DNA of 64,000 nucleotides from Limnohabitans_A sp048020265. Its GTDB lineage: Bacteria; Pseudomonadota; Gammaproteobacteria; Burkholderiales; Burkholderiaceae_C. Both the position numbers and the translations under genes were made by a program. The stretch spans positions 434,001 through 498,000 of the forward strand of contig NZ_CP171843.1 of assembly GCF_048020265.1 (NCBI RefSeq), in the 5' to 3' direction. The notes beneath the pieces are model-generated. The model was not told the DNA's origin and did no database searches. It was given only the letters and a program-made list of their open reading frames with translations. Below are positions 51,988-60,072 of this stretch, one piece after another; the first letter of the stretch is position 1; the number at the start of each line of letters is the position of its first letter.

Positions 51988-53106
51988 TTGACCGAAGCCC
52001 AAACCCCACGTCGTCGCAACCTCCTCAAAGGCGCAGCTGTCGCCGCAGGTGCTATTTCCGCACCCATGATCGCCAAGGCCCAAACCGGCCCGATCTCCAT
52101 GCGCTGGCAGAGCACCTGGCCTGCCAAGGACATCTTCCACGAGTACGCACTCGACTACGCCAAAAAAGTCAATGACATGACCGGTGGCGATCTGAAGATC
52201 GAAGTGCTGCCTGCTGGCGCCGTGGTGCCTGCATTTGGTTTGCTCGAAGCCGTCTCCAAAGGCACTTTGGACGGCGGTCACGGCGTGTTGGGTTACCACT
52301 ACGGCAAGCAAAACGCCCTGGCCCTGTGGAGCTCCGGCCCTGCTTTCGGCATGGACGCCAACATGATTCTGGCCTGGCACAAGTACGGCGGTGGCGCTGA
52401 ACTGCTGGCCAAATTGTATGCCTCCATTGGCGGCAACGTGCAGTCCTTCCTTTACGGTCCCATGGCCACACAGCCATTCGGCTGGTTCAAGAAGCCGATC
52501 ACCAAGACATCGGACCTGAAAGGCCTGAAGTTCCGCACCAACGGTTTGGCCATTGACTTGTTCACCGCCATGGGCGCTGCTGTGAACGCCTTGCCTGGCG
52601 GCGAGATCGTCCCTGCGATGGACCGCGGTCTGCTCGACGGTGCCGAGTTCAACAACGCGACATCCGACCGCATCTTGGGTTTCCCCGATGTGTCCAAGGT
52701 CTGCATGCTGCAAAGCTACCACCAGGCTTCGGAAACCTTCGAGATCATGTTCAACAAGACCAAGTACGACGCGCTGCCTGCGAAGTTGAAGTCTGTGATT
52801 TCCATCGCCACAGAAGCCGCTTCGGCCGACATGTCGTGGAAAGCCATCGACCGTTACTCCAAGGATTACGTCGAACTGCAAACCAAGGACAAGGTCAAGT
52901 TCTTCAAGACACCTGACGCGATCCTGCAAGAGCAACTCAAGGTCTGGTCTGAAATTCTGGAGAAGAAGTCTGCCGAGAACCCCATCTTCAAAGAAGTGGT
53001 GGCCTCGCAGAAAGCCTTTGCAGCCCGCGCTGTGAAGTGGGATCAGGACACCAACATCAGCCGCCGTATGGCTGTGAACCACTTCTTTGGTGCCAAAAAG
53101 GCCTGA
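51988..53106 (+). CDS. dctP: TRAP transporter substrate-binding protein with Tat signal
   Basis: This 372-residue periplasmic receptor of a TRAP transporter is of the DctP7/TakP-like branch. The N-terminus has a twin-arginine signal (PRRRNLLKGAAVAAGAISAP, cleaved after about AKA), so it is likely exported folded. The mature protein starts ISMRWQSTWPAKDIF, with EVLPAGAVVPAFGLLEAVSK and LDGGHGVLGYHYGKQNAL following. It starts with TTG at 51988, with CTGGAG six bases upstream. Relatives of this branch bind 2-oxo acids and other organic acids. A strong intrinsic terminator after it means far more receptor than permease would be made. Confidence 0.9.
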   Translation: MTEAQTPRRRNLLKGAAVAAGAISAPMIAKAQTGPISMRWQSTWPAKDIFHEYALDYAKKVNDMTGGDLKIEVLPAGAVVPAFGLLEAVSKGTLDGGHGVLGYHYGKQNALALWSSGPAFGMDANMILAWHKYGGGAELLAKLYASIGGNVQSFLYGPMATQPFGWFKKPITKTSDLKGLKFRTNGLAIDLFTAMGAAVNALPGGEIVPAMDRGLLDGAEFNNATSDRILGFPDVSKVCMLQSYHQASETFEIMFNKTKYDALPAKLKSVISIATEAASADMSWKAIDRYSKDYVELQTKDKVKFFKTPDAILQEQLKVWSEILEKKSAENPIFKEVVASQKAFAARAVKWDQDTNISRRMAVNHFFGAKKA

Positions 53107-53127
53107 TCTCCTGATCTGACTTAGCCC

Positions 53128-53168
53128 ATCAGCCATCTGGGCTTGTCCAGATGGCTGATTTATTTTTA
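53128..53168 (+). terminator. Strong intrinsic terminator between dctP and dctQ
   Basis: A perfect 13-bp stem (53128-53140 with 53147-53159), a GCTTGT loop and a following run TTATTTTT (53160-53167) lie 22 bp after the dctP stop and 13 bp before the dctQ ATG. This is the clearest Rho-independent terminator in the window. Partial readthrough would set a high receptor-to-permease ratio. Confidence 0.88.
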
Positions 53169-53180
53169 CGTGGTTCCCTT

Positions 53181-53810
53181 ATGCAAAATCTATTGCTCTT
53201 TATCGACAAAGTCAGCACTTGGATTGGCCAATTCTTTTCTTGGCTGATCGTGGCGTTGACTGTCATGATTTCTTGGGAGGTGTTCTCCCGCTATGTGTTG
53301 GACAACCCCCACGCCTGGGCTTTTGACGTGATGAGCATGATGTACGGATCGCTCTTCATGATGGCCGGCGCTTACACCTTGTCTAAAAACGGCCATGTAC
53401 GCGGCGATGTGCTTTATGGCTTTTTCCCGCCTCGCCTCCAGGCCTGGCTGGACTTGATTCTCTATATTTTGTTTTTCATTCCCGGCGTGGTGGCGTTGGC
53501 TTACGCAGGTTACGGTTTCGCGGCCGAATCTTGGGCCATCAACGAGCATTCCAACATCACTGCCGACGGCCCACCGGTTTATCCTTTCAAGACCATCTTG
53601 CCGATTGCAGGAGCCTTTTTGTTGGCTCAGGGCTTGGTTGAAATTGTGCGTTGCATTGTCTGCATCAAGCAGGGCGAATGGCCCAAGCGCGGGGATGACG
53701 TGGATGAAGTGGACGTTGAAAAGCTCAAGGAAATGGTCAACGTCAAAGACGAAGACATTGCCAAACTCGATGTGTTGGTGACAGCGGCTGGCAAGGGAAC
53801 TCACAAATGA
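53181..53810 (+). CDS. dctQ: TRAP transporter small permease
   Basis: This 209-residue membrane subunit has four predicted helices (about residues 10-35, 50-70, 90-110, 135-160) as usual for DctQ. The conserved part is SWEVFSRYVLDNPHAWAFD. The C-terminal 45 residues are an unusual acidic tail (DDVDEVDVEKLKEM...), longer than in most DctQ proteins. I chose ATG 53181, which lies after the terminator; the frame is open upstream but inside the hairpin. It overlaps dctM by four bases (ATGA at 53807-53810). Confidence 0.9.
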   Translation: MQNLLLFIDKVSTWIGQFFSWLIVALTVMISWEVFSRYVLDNPHAWAFDVMSMMYGSLFMMAGAYTLSKNGHVRGDVLYGFFPPRLQAWLDLILYILFFIPGVVALAYAGYGFAAESWAINEHSNITADGPPVYPFKTILPIAGAFLLAQGLVEIVRCIVCIKQGEWPKRGDDVDEVDVEKLKEMVNVKDEDIAKLDVLVTAAGKGTHK

Positions 53811-55759
53811 AAAAAGAAGTTTGGTTTGGCCTGACGATCATGGCCTTGGTCGTGTTGTCGGCCTTTATTTTGCTGCCTGCGCCCTCCGAGATGACCAACG
53901 GTCATTTGGGTTTGCTGATGCTGGCGCTGGTGGTGGTGGCGATCATGTTGGGTTTCCCAACTGCCTTCACATTGATGGGCATGGGCATGATCTTCGCCTG
54001 GATTGCCTACCGCAGCCAGAACCCTGATTTGGCGGTCAACCAGACACTGGACTTGATGGTTCAGCGTGCGTACTCGGTCATGTCCAACGACGTGCTCATC
54101 TCGATCCCCTTGTTCGTGTTCATGGGCTACCTCATTGAACGCGCCAACCTGATCGAAAAGCTGTTCAAGAGCATGCACCTGGCCATGGCTCGCTTGCCGG
54201 GATCTTTGGCTGTCGCGACGATCGTGACTTGCGCCATTTTTGCCACAGCTACCGGCATCGTCGGTGCGGTGGTGACGCTCATGGGCTTGCTGGCGCTGCC
54301 TGCCATGCTGCGTGCAGGTTACAGCGTGCAACTGTCGGCCGGTGCCATCACCGCAGGCGGTTGCCTGGGTATTTTGATTCCGCCTTCGGTCATGCTGATT
54401 GTTTACGGCGCGACCGCAGGCGTATCCGTGGTCAAGCTCTATGCAGGTGCATTTTTCCCTGGCTTGATGCTGGCCACTTTATATGTCCTGTACGTGGTGA
54501 TCCTGGCGAAAATCAAACCGCAGATGGCGCCACCCATGTCGGCCGAAGACCGCATCGTGCCATTGCCAGCCTTCGCTCAGGTGGTCTCCAAAGACGTCAG
54601 CAGCACGGTTTTGCCTGGCCTGATCGGTGCGATCAAGGGCAAGCGCAACGCCGCTGTGCCCATGCGCGAGTTGCTCAACCACTTGGGCATCGCCTTGCTG
54701 CCAGCTTTGGCTGTGGCGGCGATCATGGGTGCCATTTATTTCAAAGTCACAGCTCCGCTGCCCGTTGAGGCGGTGGAAGGCGTGGTGGCCATGGGTGGCG
54801 AATTGGCCGATTCGGCTGCAACCGAAGAAGAAGCCTCAAGCGTGAGCGGTTTGGCTGAGCCGGAAGCAGAGGGCTTGCAAACACCGCCAGACTCGACCGA
54901 AGCGGCTAAAGCCGACGCCGTACCTGCTGCAGAAGCTGTCAAAGAAGAAACTCCCGCGGCCGCCAGTGCTGACGCTCAAGCGCCTGCGGCATCTGCCGAG
55001 AGTGTGCCCGCGCCAATGTCTTTCTGGATTGGCTTGGCCAGTTGCGCTGTGGCTTTGGCCATCTTCTACGCTTACTTCAGCTTCACGCGCCTTGAGATCT
55101 TCAAGATGCTGCTGGGCTCGTTCTTCCCCTTGGCACTCATGATTTTGGCGGTGCTGGGCACCATCGTGTTTGGCTTGGCCACACCGACCGAAGCCGCGGC
55201 CATGGGCTCACTGGGTGGCTTGTTGCTGGCCGCAGCTTACCGACGCCTGAACTATGTGGTGTTGCGCGAGTCGGTGTACCTCACGGCCAAAACCAGTGCC
55301 ATGGTGTGCTGGCTGTTTGTGGGCTCCAGCATTTTCTCGGCCGCGTTCGCACTGCTGGGTGGCCAGGAGATCATCAACGACTGGGTGCTGGGCATGGACC
55401 TGACACCTGTGCAGTTCATGATCCTGGCGCAGGTGGTCATCTTCTTGCTGGGCTGGCCGCTGGAGTGGACCGAGATCATTGTGATTTTCATGCCGATCTT
55501 CATCCCTTTGCTGCCCCACTTCGGCATCGATCCCCTGTTCTTCGGCTTGTTGGTGGCCTTGAACCTGCAGACCGCGTTCCTCAGCCCACCCGTGGCGATG
55601 GCGGCGTTCTACCTCAAAGGCGTCAGCCCACCCCACGTCACGCTGAACCAGATCTTTGCAGGCATGCTGCCCTTCATGGCCATCCAGGTGTTTGCCATCG
55701 TGCTGCTCTACATGTTCCCGGCCATCGGCATGTGGTTGCCTGAGGTGCTTTACAAGTAA
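53807..55759 (+). CDS. dctM: TRAP transporter large permease with acidic insertion
   Basis: This 650-residue permease drives sodium- or proton-coupled uptake together with DctP and DctQ. The N-terminal half reads like ordinary DctM (LGFPTAFTLMG, PLFVFMGYLIERANL, GGCLGILIPPSVMLIVYG) and the C-terminal half too (FGLATPTEAAAMGSLG, FLSPPVAMAAFYLKG). Typical DctM is about 430 residues; here the middle is much longer. Residues about 290-313 form an additional helix, then about 90 residues (315-405) of acidic, Ala/Glu/Pro/Ser-rich low-complexity sequence, then another helix (about 405-425). The frame is intact. A perfect 30-bp palindrome follows the gene. Confidence 0.9.
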   Translation: MKKEVWFGLTIMALVVLSAFILLPAPSEMTNGHLGLLMLALVVVAIMLGFPTAFTLMGMGMIFAWIAYRSQNPDLAVNQTLDLMVQRAYSVMSNDVLISIPLFVFMGYLIERANLIEKLFKSMHLAMARLPGSLAVATIVTCAIFATATGIVGAVVTLMGLLALPAMLRAGYSVQLSAGAITAGGCLGILIPPSVMLIVYGATAGVSVVKLYAGAFFPGLMLATLYVLYVVILAKIKPQMAPPMSAEDRIVPLPAFAQVVSKDVSSTVLPGLIGAIKGKRNAAVPMRELLNHLGIALLPALAVAAIMGAIYFKVTAPLPVEAVEGVVAMGGELADSAATEEEASSVSGLAEPEAEGLQTPPDSTEAAKADAVPAAEAVKEETPAAASADAQAPAASAESVPAPMSFWIGLASCAVALAIFYAYFSFTRLEIFKMLLGSFFPLALMILAVLGTIVFGLATPTEAAAMGSLGGLLLAAAYRRLNYVVLRESVYLTAKTSAMVCWLFVGSSIFSAAFALLGGQEIINDWVLGMDLTPVQFMILAQVVIFLLGWPLEWTEIIVIFMPIFIPLLPHFGIDPLFFGLLVALNLQTAFLSPPVAMAAFYLKGVSPPHVTLNQIFAGMLPFMAIQVFAIVLLYMFPAIGMWLPEVLYK

Positions 55760-55774
55760 AAAAAGAAGTTGTCC

Positions 55775-55804
55775 GCACACACCAAGCCGCGGCTTGGTGT
55801 GTGC
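55775..55804 (+). terminator. Perfect 30-bp palindrome after dctM
   Basis: The sequence is fully self-complementary, with 14-bp arms around a GC centre, and begins 15 bp after the dctM stop. It has no following T-run on the plus strand but can form a very stable hairpin. It probably marks the 3' end of the TRAP transcript. Confidence 0.6.
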
Positions 55805-55984
55805 TGGCGCACATTGTGTGCCTTTGGTTGCCTCTGCTGTCACTGGTTTGACGCGCAGCCAATCGAAGTAAGGGTTTTTACATGACAAAAGCGCCATTGA
55901 ATCGCTAAGATCGCCTGTGCCAAACATTGCCTCAGTCGATTCTTCTGGTGAGCAGTTGCCTTGTTCTTCTTTCAGGAGTCTTTG

Positions 55985-56191
55985 ATGTCTTCCAAAACTT
56001 CCTCTCTTTCACGTCGCAGCCTGTTTTCGGGCGCTGCCACGGTGGGCGCAGTGGCTGCAGCCACCGCCGTTTTGCCTGGCGTGGTCAAACAGGCCGCACC
56101 CGCTGCCGTGGCTTTGCCCAAGCCCACACGCGGCGGTGGTTACACCCTGAGCGAACACGTTCAGCAGTACTACAAGACCACGCGCGTCTGA
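55985..56191 (+). CDS. Small Tat-target protein of the formate dehydrogenase region
   Basis: This 68-residue protein begins with a twin-arginine signal (SLSRRSLFSGAATVGAVAAA) and has a short mature part with RGGGYTLSEHVQQYYKTTRV at its end. It corresponds to the known small 'formate dehydrogenase region Tat target' family, always beside the large subunit gene and of unknown function; it may be a subunit of the exported complex. ATG 55985 is chosen because the twin-arginine motif follows at the normal distance, with CAGGAG 11 bases upstream. The large subunit gene starts 46 bp later. Confidence 0.9.
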   Translation: MSSKTSSLSRRSLFSGAATVGAVAAATAVLPGVVKQAAPAAVALPKPTRGGGYTLSEHVQQYYKTTRV

Positions 56192-56237
56192 TTCACTTTT
56201 CGTTTTCTTTCCTGTTCATCCCCAACTGGAGCCCTCC

Positions 56238-59198
56238 ATGTTGCTGACCAAAAAACAAACCAGCACTTCCGGTGCTGTCTCGTCCCCCTTCATCCACAGC
56301 TTGCGCCGTGGTTTGTCGCAGGCTTTGCCCACCATGGACCGCCGCAGTTTCCTGCGTCGCTCGGGTCTGGGTGTCGGTGTGGGCCTGGCTGCATCGCAGC
56401 TGAGCCTGGTGCAAAAAGCCCAGGCCGCCACGGGCGCGTCCATCGTGGGCGCAGGCAAGGTCGAAGTCAAACGCACTGTGTGCACCCACTGCTCAGTGGG
56501 TTGCGCGGTCGATGCCGTCGTTGAAAACGGCGTTTGGGTGCGCCAGGAAGCCGTGTTCGATTCGCCCATCAACCTCGGTGCACATTGCGCCAAAGGTGCT
56601 GCGCTGCGCGAGCACGGCCACGGCGAATACCGCCTGCGCTACCCCATGAAGCTGGTCAACGGCAAATACGAGCGCATCAGCTGGGATGTGGCGCTCAACG
56701 AAATCAGCGCCAAGATGCTGGAGCTGAAAAAAGCCAGCGGCCCGGACAGCGTGTATTTCATCGGCTCGTCCAAGCACAACAACGAACAAGCCTATTTGCT
56801 GCGCAAGTTCGTGAGCTTCTGGGGCACCAACAACTGTGACCACCAGGCCCGTATTTGCCACTCCACCACCGTGGCCGGTGTGGCCAACACCTGGGGTTAT
56901 GGCGCCATGACCAACTCGTACAACGACATGCAAAACAGCAAGGTCGCTTTGTACATTGGCTCCAACGCGGCCGAAGCCCACCCCGTGTCCATGCTGCACA
57001 TGCTGCACGCCAAGGAAAACGGCTGCAAGATGATCGTGGTCGATCCGCGCTTCACCCGCACCGCCGCCAAGGCCGACGAGTACGTGCGCATCCGCTCGGG
57101 TACCGACATTCCTTTCCTGTTCGGTCTGGTCTATCACATCTTCAAGAACGGCTGGGAAGACAAAAAATACATCAGCGACCGTGTCTATGGCATGGAGGCT
57201 GTCAAAGCCGAAATCATGGCCAAATGGACACCCGACAAGGTGGAAGAGGCCTGCGGCGTCAAGGAAGACCAGATGTTCAAGGTCGCCAAGATGCTGCACG
57301 ACAACAACCCCGGCACCATCGTCTGGTGCATGGGCCAGACCCAGCACACCATTGGCAACGCGATGGTGCGCGCCTCCTGCATCTTGCAGCTGGCCTTGGG
57401 CAACGTCGGCAAGTCCGGCGGCGGCACCAACATCTTCCGTGGCCACGACAACGTGCAGGGTGCGACCGACGTCGGCCCCAACCCCGACTCGCTGCCCGGC
57501 TACTACGGCCTGGCCGAAGGTTCGTGGAAGCACTTCGCCAACACCTGGGGTGTGGACTTCGAGTGGATCAAAAAGCAGTTTGCTTCGCCCGCCATGATGG
57601 GTAAGAACGGCATCACCGTGTCCCGCTGGATCGACGGTGTGCTCGAGAACAACGAGCTGATCGACCAGGACAGCAACCTGCGCGGCGTGTTCTATTGGGG
57701 CCACGCCCCCAACTCGCAGACCCGAGGTCTGGACATGAAGCGCGCCATGGACAAGCTGGACCTGTTGGTGGTGGTGGACCCCTACCCATCGGCCACGGCT
57801 GCCATGGCCGCGATGCCCGGCAAGGCCGAAGACCTGAACCCCAACCGCGCGGTCTACCTGTTGCCCGCTGCGACACAGTTTGAAACCAGCGGTTCCTGCA
57901 CCGCCTCCAACCGCTCTTTGCAGTGGCGCGAGAAGGTGATCGATCCTTTGTGGGAGAGCCGCTCAGACCACATGATCATGCACCAGCTGGCCGAAAAACT
58001 CGGCTTTGCCAAAGAGCTGTCCAAGAACTACAAGATGCAAAAGGTCAAGGGCATGGACGAGCCCATGCCCGAAGACATCCTGCGCGAAATCAACAAGTGT
58101 GTCTGGACCATTGGTTACACCGGCCAAAGCCCAGAGCGCCTGAAGGCCCACATGAAGAACATGAACGTGTTCGACGTGAAGACCTTGAAGGCCAAGGGCG
58201 GTAAAGACAAGGAAACCGGTTACGACTTCACCGGTGACTATTTCGGTCTGCCATGGCCTTGCTACGGCACGCCCGAGATGAAGCACCCTGGCACGTCCAA
58301 CCTCTATGACACCTCCAAACACGTCATGGACGGCGGTGGTAACTTCCGCGCCAACTTTGGCGTGGAGCGCGAAGGCAAGAGCCTGCTGGCCGAAGACGGT
58401 TCGCACTCGTTGGGTGCCGACATCACCACCGGCTATCCCGAACTCGACCACATCCTGCTCAAGAAGCTGGGCTGGTGGGACGAATTGACCGAGGCTGAAA
58501 AAGCCAAGGCCGAAGGCAAGAACTGGAAGACCGACTCGTCGGGCGGCATGATCCGCGTGTTCATGAAGAACCATGGCTGCCACCCGTTTGGCAATGCCAA
58601 GGCGCGTGCCGTGGTCTGGAACTTCCCCGACCCGATCCCGCAGCACCGCGAGCCGCTGTACGGCACACGTCCAGACCTCATGGCCAAGTACCCCACGCAC
58701 GACGACAAGAAAGCCTTTTGGCGTCTGCCCACCCTGTACAAGACCGTGCAGGACAAGAACATCGCCGACAAGGTGCACGAGAAGTTCCCGCTCATCCTCA
58801 CTTCCGGCCGTCTGGTCGAGTACGAAGGCGGTGGCGAGGAAACCCGCTCCAACCCCTGGCTGGCCGAGTTGCAGCAGGAAGCCTATGTCGAGATCAACCC
58901 CAAGACGGCGGCCGACCGCGGTATTCGCAACGGCGACCGCGTCTGGCTCAAGAGCCCAACGGGTGCCAAGCTCGATGTGCAGGCTTTGGTGACTGAGCGC
59001 GTCGACACCGGCACGGTCTGGATGCCTTTCCACTTCTCGGGTCGTTGGCAAGGCGTCGACATGCTGGCGTATTACCCCAAAGGTGCTGCGCCCGTGGTGC
59101 GCGGCGAGGCGGTCAACACCGCCACCACCTACGGTTATGACAGCGTCACCATGATGCAAGAGACCAAGACCACCATCTGCAACATCGAAAAAGCCTAA
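56238..59198 (+). CDS. fdhA: Tat-exported formate dehydrogenase, molybdenum subunit
   Basis: This 986-residue molybdopterin oxidoreductase is expected in the periplasm bound to FdhB and FdhC. A twin-arginine signal lies at about residues 33-65 (MDRRSFLRRSGLGVGVG, cleaved near AQA); an alternative start is ATG 56334 at that methionine, but 56238 has CTGGAG upstream. The [4Fe-4S] site is CTHCSVGC plus a cysteine in GAHCAKG, and the molybdenum ligand is cysteine in HQARICHSTT (TGC codon). Its size and the partner genes fit the FDH-O type, which passes electrons to the quinone pool. The TorD-like protein encoded upstream is its likely chaperone. Confidence 0.94.
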   Translation: MLLTKKQTSTSGAVSSPFIHSLRRGLSQALPTMDRRSFLRRSGLGVGVGLAASQLSLVQKAQAATGASIVGAGKVEVKRTVCTHCSVGCAVDAVVENGVWVRQEAVFDSPINLGAHCAKGAALREHGHGEYRLRYPMKLVNGKYERISWDVALNEISAKMLELKKASGPDSVYFIGSSKHNNEQAYLLRKFVSFWGTNNCDHQARICHSTTVAGVANTWGYGAMTNSYNDMQNSKVALYIGSNAAEAHPVSMLHMLHAKENGCKMIVVDPRFTRTAAKADEYVRIRSGTDIPFLFGLVYHIFKNGWEDKKYISDRVYGMEAVKAEIMAKWTPDKVEEACGVKEDQMFKVAKMLHDNNPGTIVWCMGQTQHTIGNAMVRASCILQLALGNVGKSGGGTNIFRGHDNVQGATDVGPNPDSLPGYYGLAEGSWKHFANTWGVDFEWIKKQFASPAMMGKNGITVSRWIDGVLENNELIDQDSNLRGVFYWGHAPNSQTRGLDMKRAMDKLDLLVVVDPYPSATAAMAAMPGKAEDLNPNRAVYLLPAATQFETSGSCTASNRSLQWREKVIDPLWESRSDHMIMHQLAEKLGFAKELSKNYKMQKVKGMDEPMPEDILREINKCVWTIGYTGQSPERLKAHMKNMNVFDVKTLKAKGGKDKETGYDFTGDYFGLPWPCYGTPEMKHPGTSNLYDTSKHVMDGGGNFRANFGVEREGKSLLAEDGSHSLGADITTGYPELDHILLKKLGWWDELTEAEKAKAEGKNWKTDSSGGMIRVFMKNHGCHPFGNAKARAVVWNFPDPIPQHREPLYGTRPDLMAKYPTHDDKKAFWRLPTLYKTVQDKNIADKVHEKFPLILTSGRLVEYEGGGEETRSNPWLAELQQEAYVEINPKTAADRGIRNGDRVWLKSPTGAKLDVQALVTERVDTGTVWMPFHFSGRWQGVDMLAYYPKGAAPVVRGEAVNTATTYGYDSVTMMQETKTTICNIEKA

Positions 59199-59216
59199 GC
59201 GCCCCAGGAGAACACG

Positions 59217-59828
59217 ATGGCACGAATGAAATTCATCTGCGATGCAGAGCGCTGCATCGAATGCAACGGTTGCGTCACCGCTTGCAAAAACGAACATGAA
59301 GTCCCATGGGGCGTCAACCGCCGCCGCGTGGTCACCTTGAACGATGGCGTTCCTGGTGAAAAGTCGATCTCGGTCGCCTGCATGCACTGCTCGGATGCGC
59401 CTTGCATGGCTGTTTGCCCGGTCAACTGCTTCTATAAAACCGAAGAAGGCGTGGTACTGCACGACAAGGACATCTGCATTGGCTGCGGCTACTGCTCCTA
59501 CGCTTGCCCGTTTGGTGCGCCCCAGTTCCCATCCAGCGGCACCTTCGGTGTGCGCGGCAAGATGGACAAATGCACCTTCTGCGCGGGAGGCCCCGAAGAG
59601 CACGGCAGCCAGTCCGAGTTCGAGAAATACGGTCGCAACCGCCTGGCCGAAGGCAAGCTGCCCGCTTGCGCCGAGATGTGCTCGACCAAGGCCCTGCTCG
59701 CCGGTGACGGTGATGTCATCACCGATATCTTGCGTGGCCGAGTGATCAGCCGCGGCAAGGGTGCCGAAGTCTGGGGTTGGGGCACGGCCTATGGCAACCA
59801 AACTCAGCCAGCCAAACAAGGAGCCTGA
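59217..59828 (+). CDS. fdhB: Formate dehydrogenase iron-sulfur (beta) subunit
   Basis: This 203-residue electron-transfer subunit carries four [4Fe-4S] clusters. Visible ligand groups are CIECNGCVTACKNEH, CMHCSDAPCMAVCP, CIGCGYCSYACPFG and CTFC with a later CAEMC. It matches the FDH3-type beta subunit of Burkholderiales. It has no signal peptide, so it is probably exported as a passenger with the Tat-targeted large subunit. It starts 18 bases after the fdhA stop with AGGAGA upstream, and a lipoprotein gene follows after two bases. Confidence 0.94.
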   Translation: MARMKFICDAERCIECNGCVTACKNEHEVPWGVNRRRVVTLNDGVPGEKSISVACMHCSDAPCMAVCPVNCFYKTEEGVVLHDKDICIGCGYCSYACPFGAPQFPSSGTFGVRGKMDKCTFCAGGPEEHGSQSEFEKYGRNRLAEGKLPACAEMCSTKALLAGDGDVITDILRGRVISRGKGAEVWGWGTAYGNQTQPAKQGA

Positions 59829-59830
59829 AC

Positions 59831-60055
59831 ATGAAAGCAGCTTTCATCCTTTGCAGTGCGGCCTTGTTGGTGGCTTGCGGCGAAAAGCCGCAAGAGGTCA
59901 AGGGCGTGCGAACCGACAAACCGGCTTACAGCGGCACAGGCGTGGCCCCTTTCACCGAAGCTGGCTGGAAAGCCGGTGACAAAGACGGGTGGGCCAACCA
60001 CCTCAAGGCCCGTGCCACTTACGGCATGAACGATCACGTTCGCGCACCCAAGTGA
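59831..60055 (+). CDS. Small lipoprotein of the formate dehydrogenase operon
   Basis: This 74-residue protein begins with a lipoprotein signal (MKAAFILCSAALLVAC, lipobox cysteine at residue 16), then a short hydrophilic mature part (GWKAGDKDGWANHLKARAT). It would be anchored in a membrane, facing the periplasm. No family function is known to me; its constant position between the beta and gamma subunit genes suggests an accessory or structural part of the complex. It starts two bases after fdhB and ends 17 bases before fdhC. Confidence 0.85.
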   Translation: MKAAFILCSAALLVACGEKPQEVKGVRTDKPAYSGTGVAPFTEAGWKAGDKDGWANHLKARATYGMNDHVRAPK

Positions 60056-60072
60056 ACGCCAAGGAGAAGTTC

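Noticed and set aside
53807..55759. Frameshift or gene fusion artefact in dctM
   Set aside because: The frame is continuous from the DctM N-terminus to its C-terminus and the middle insertion has coherent composition; it looks like a real insertion.
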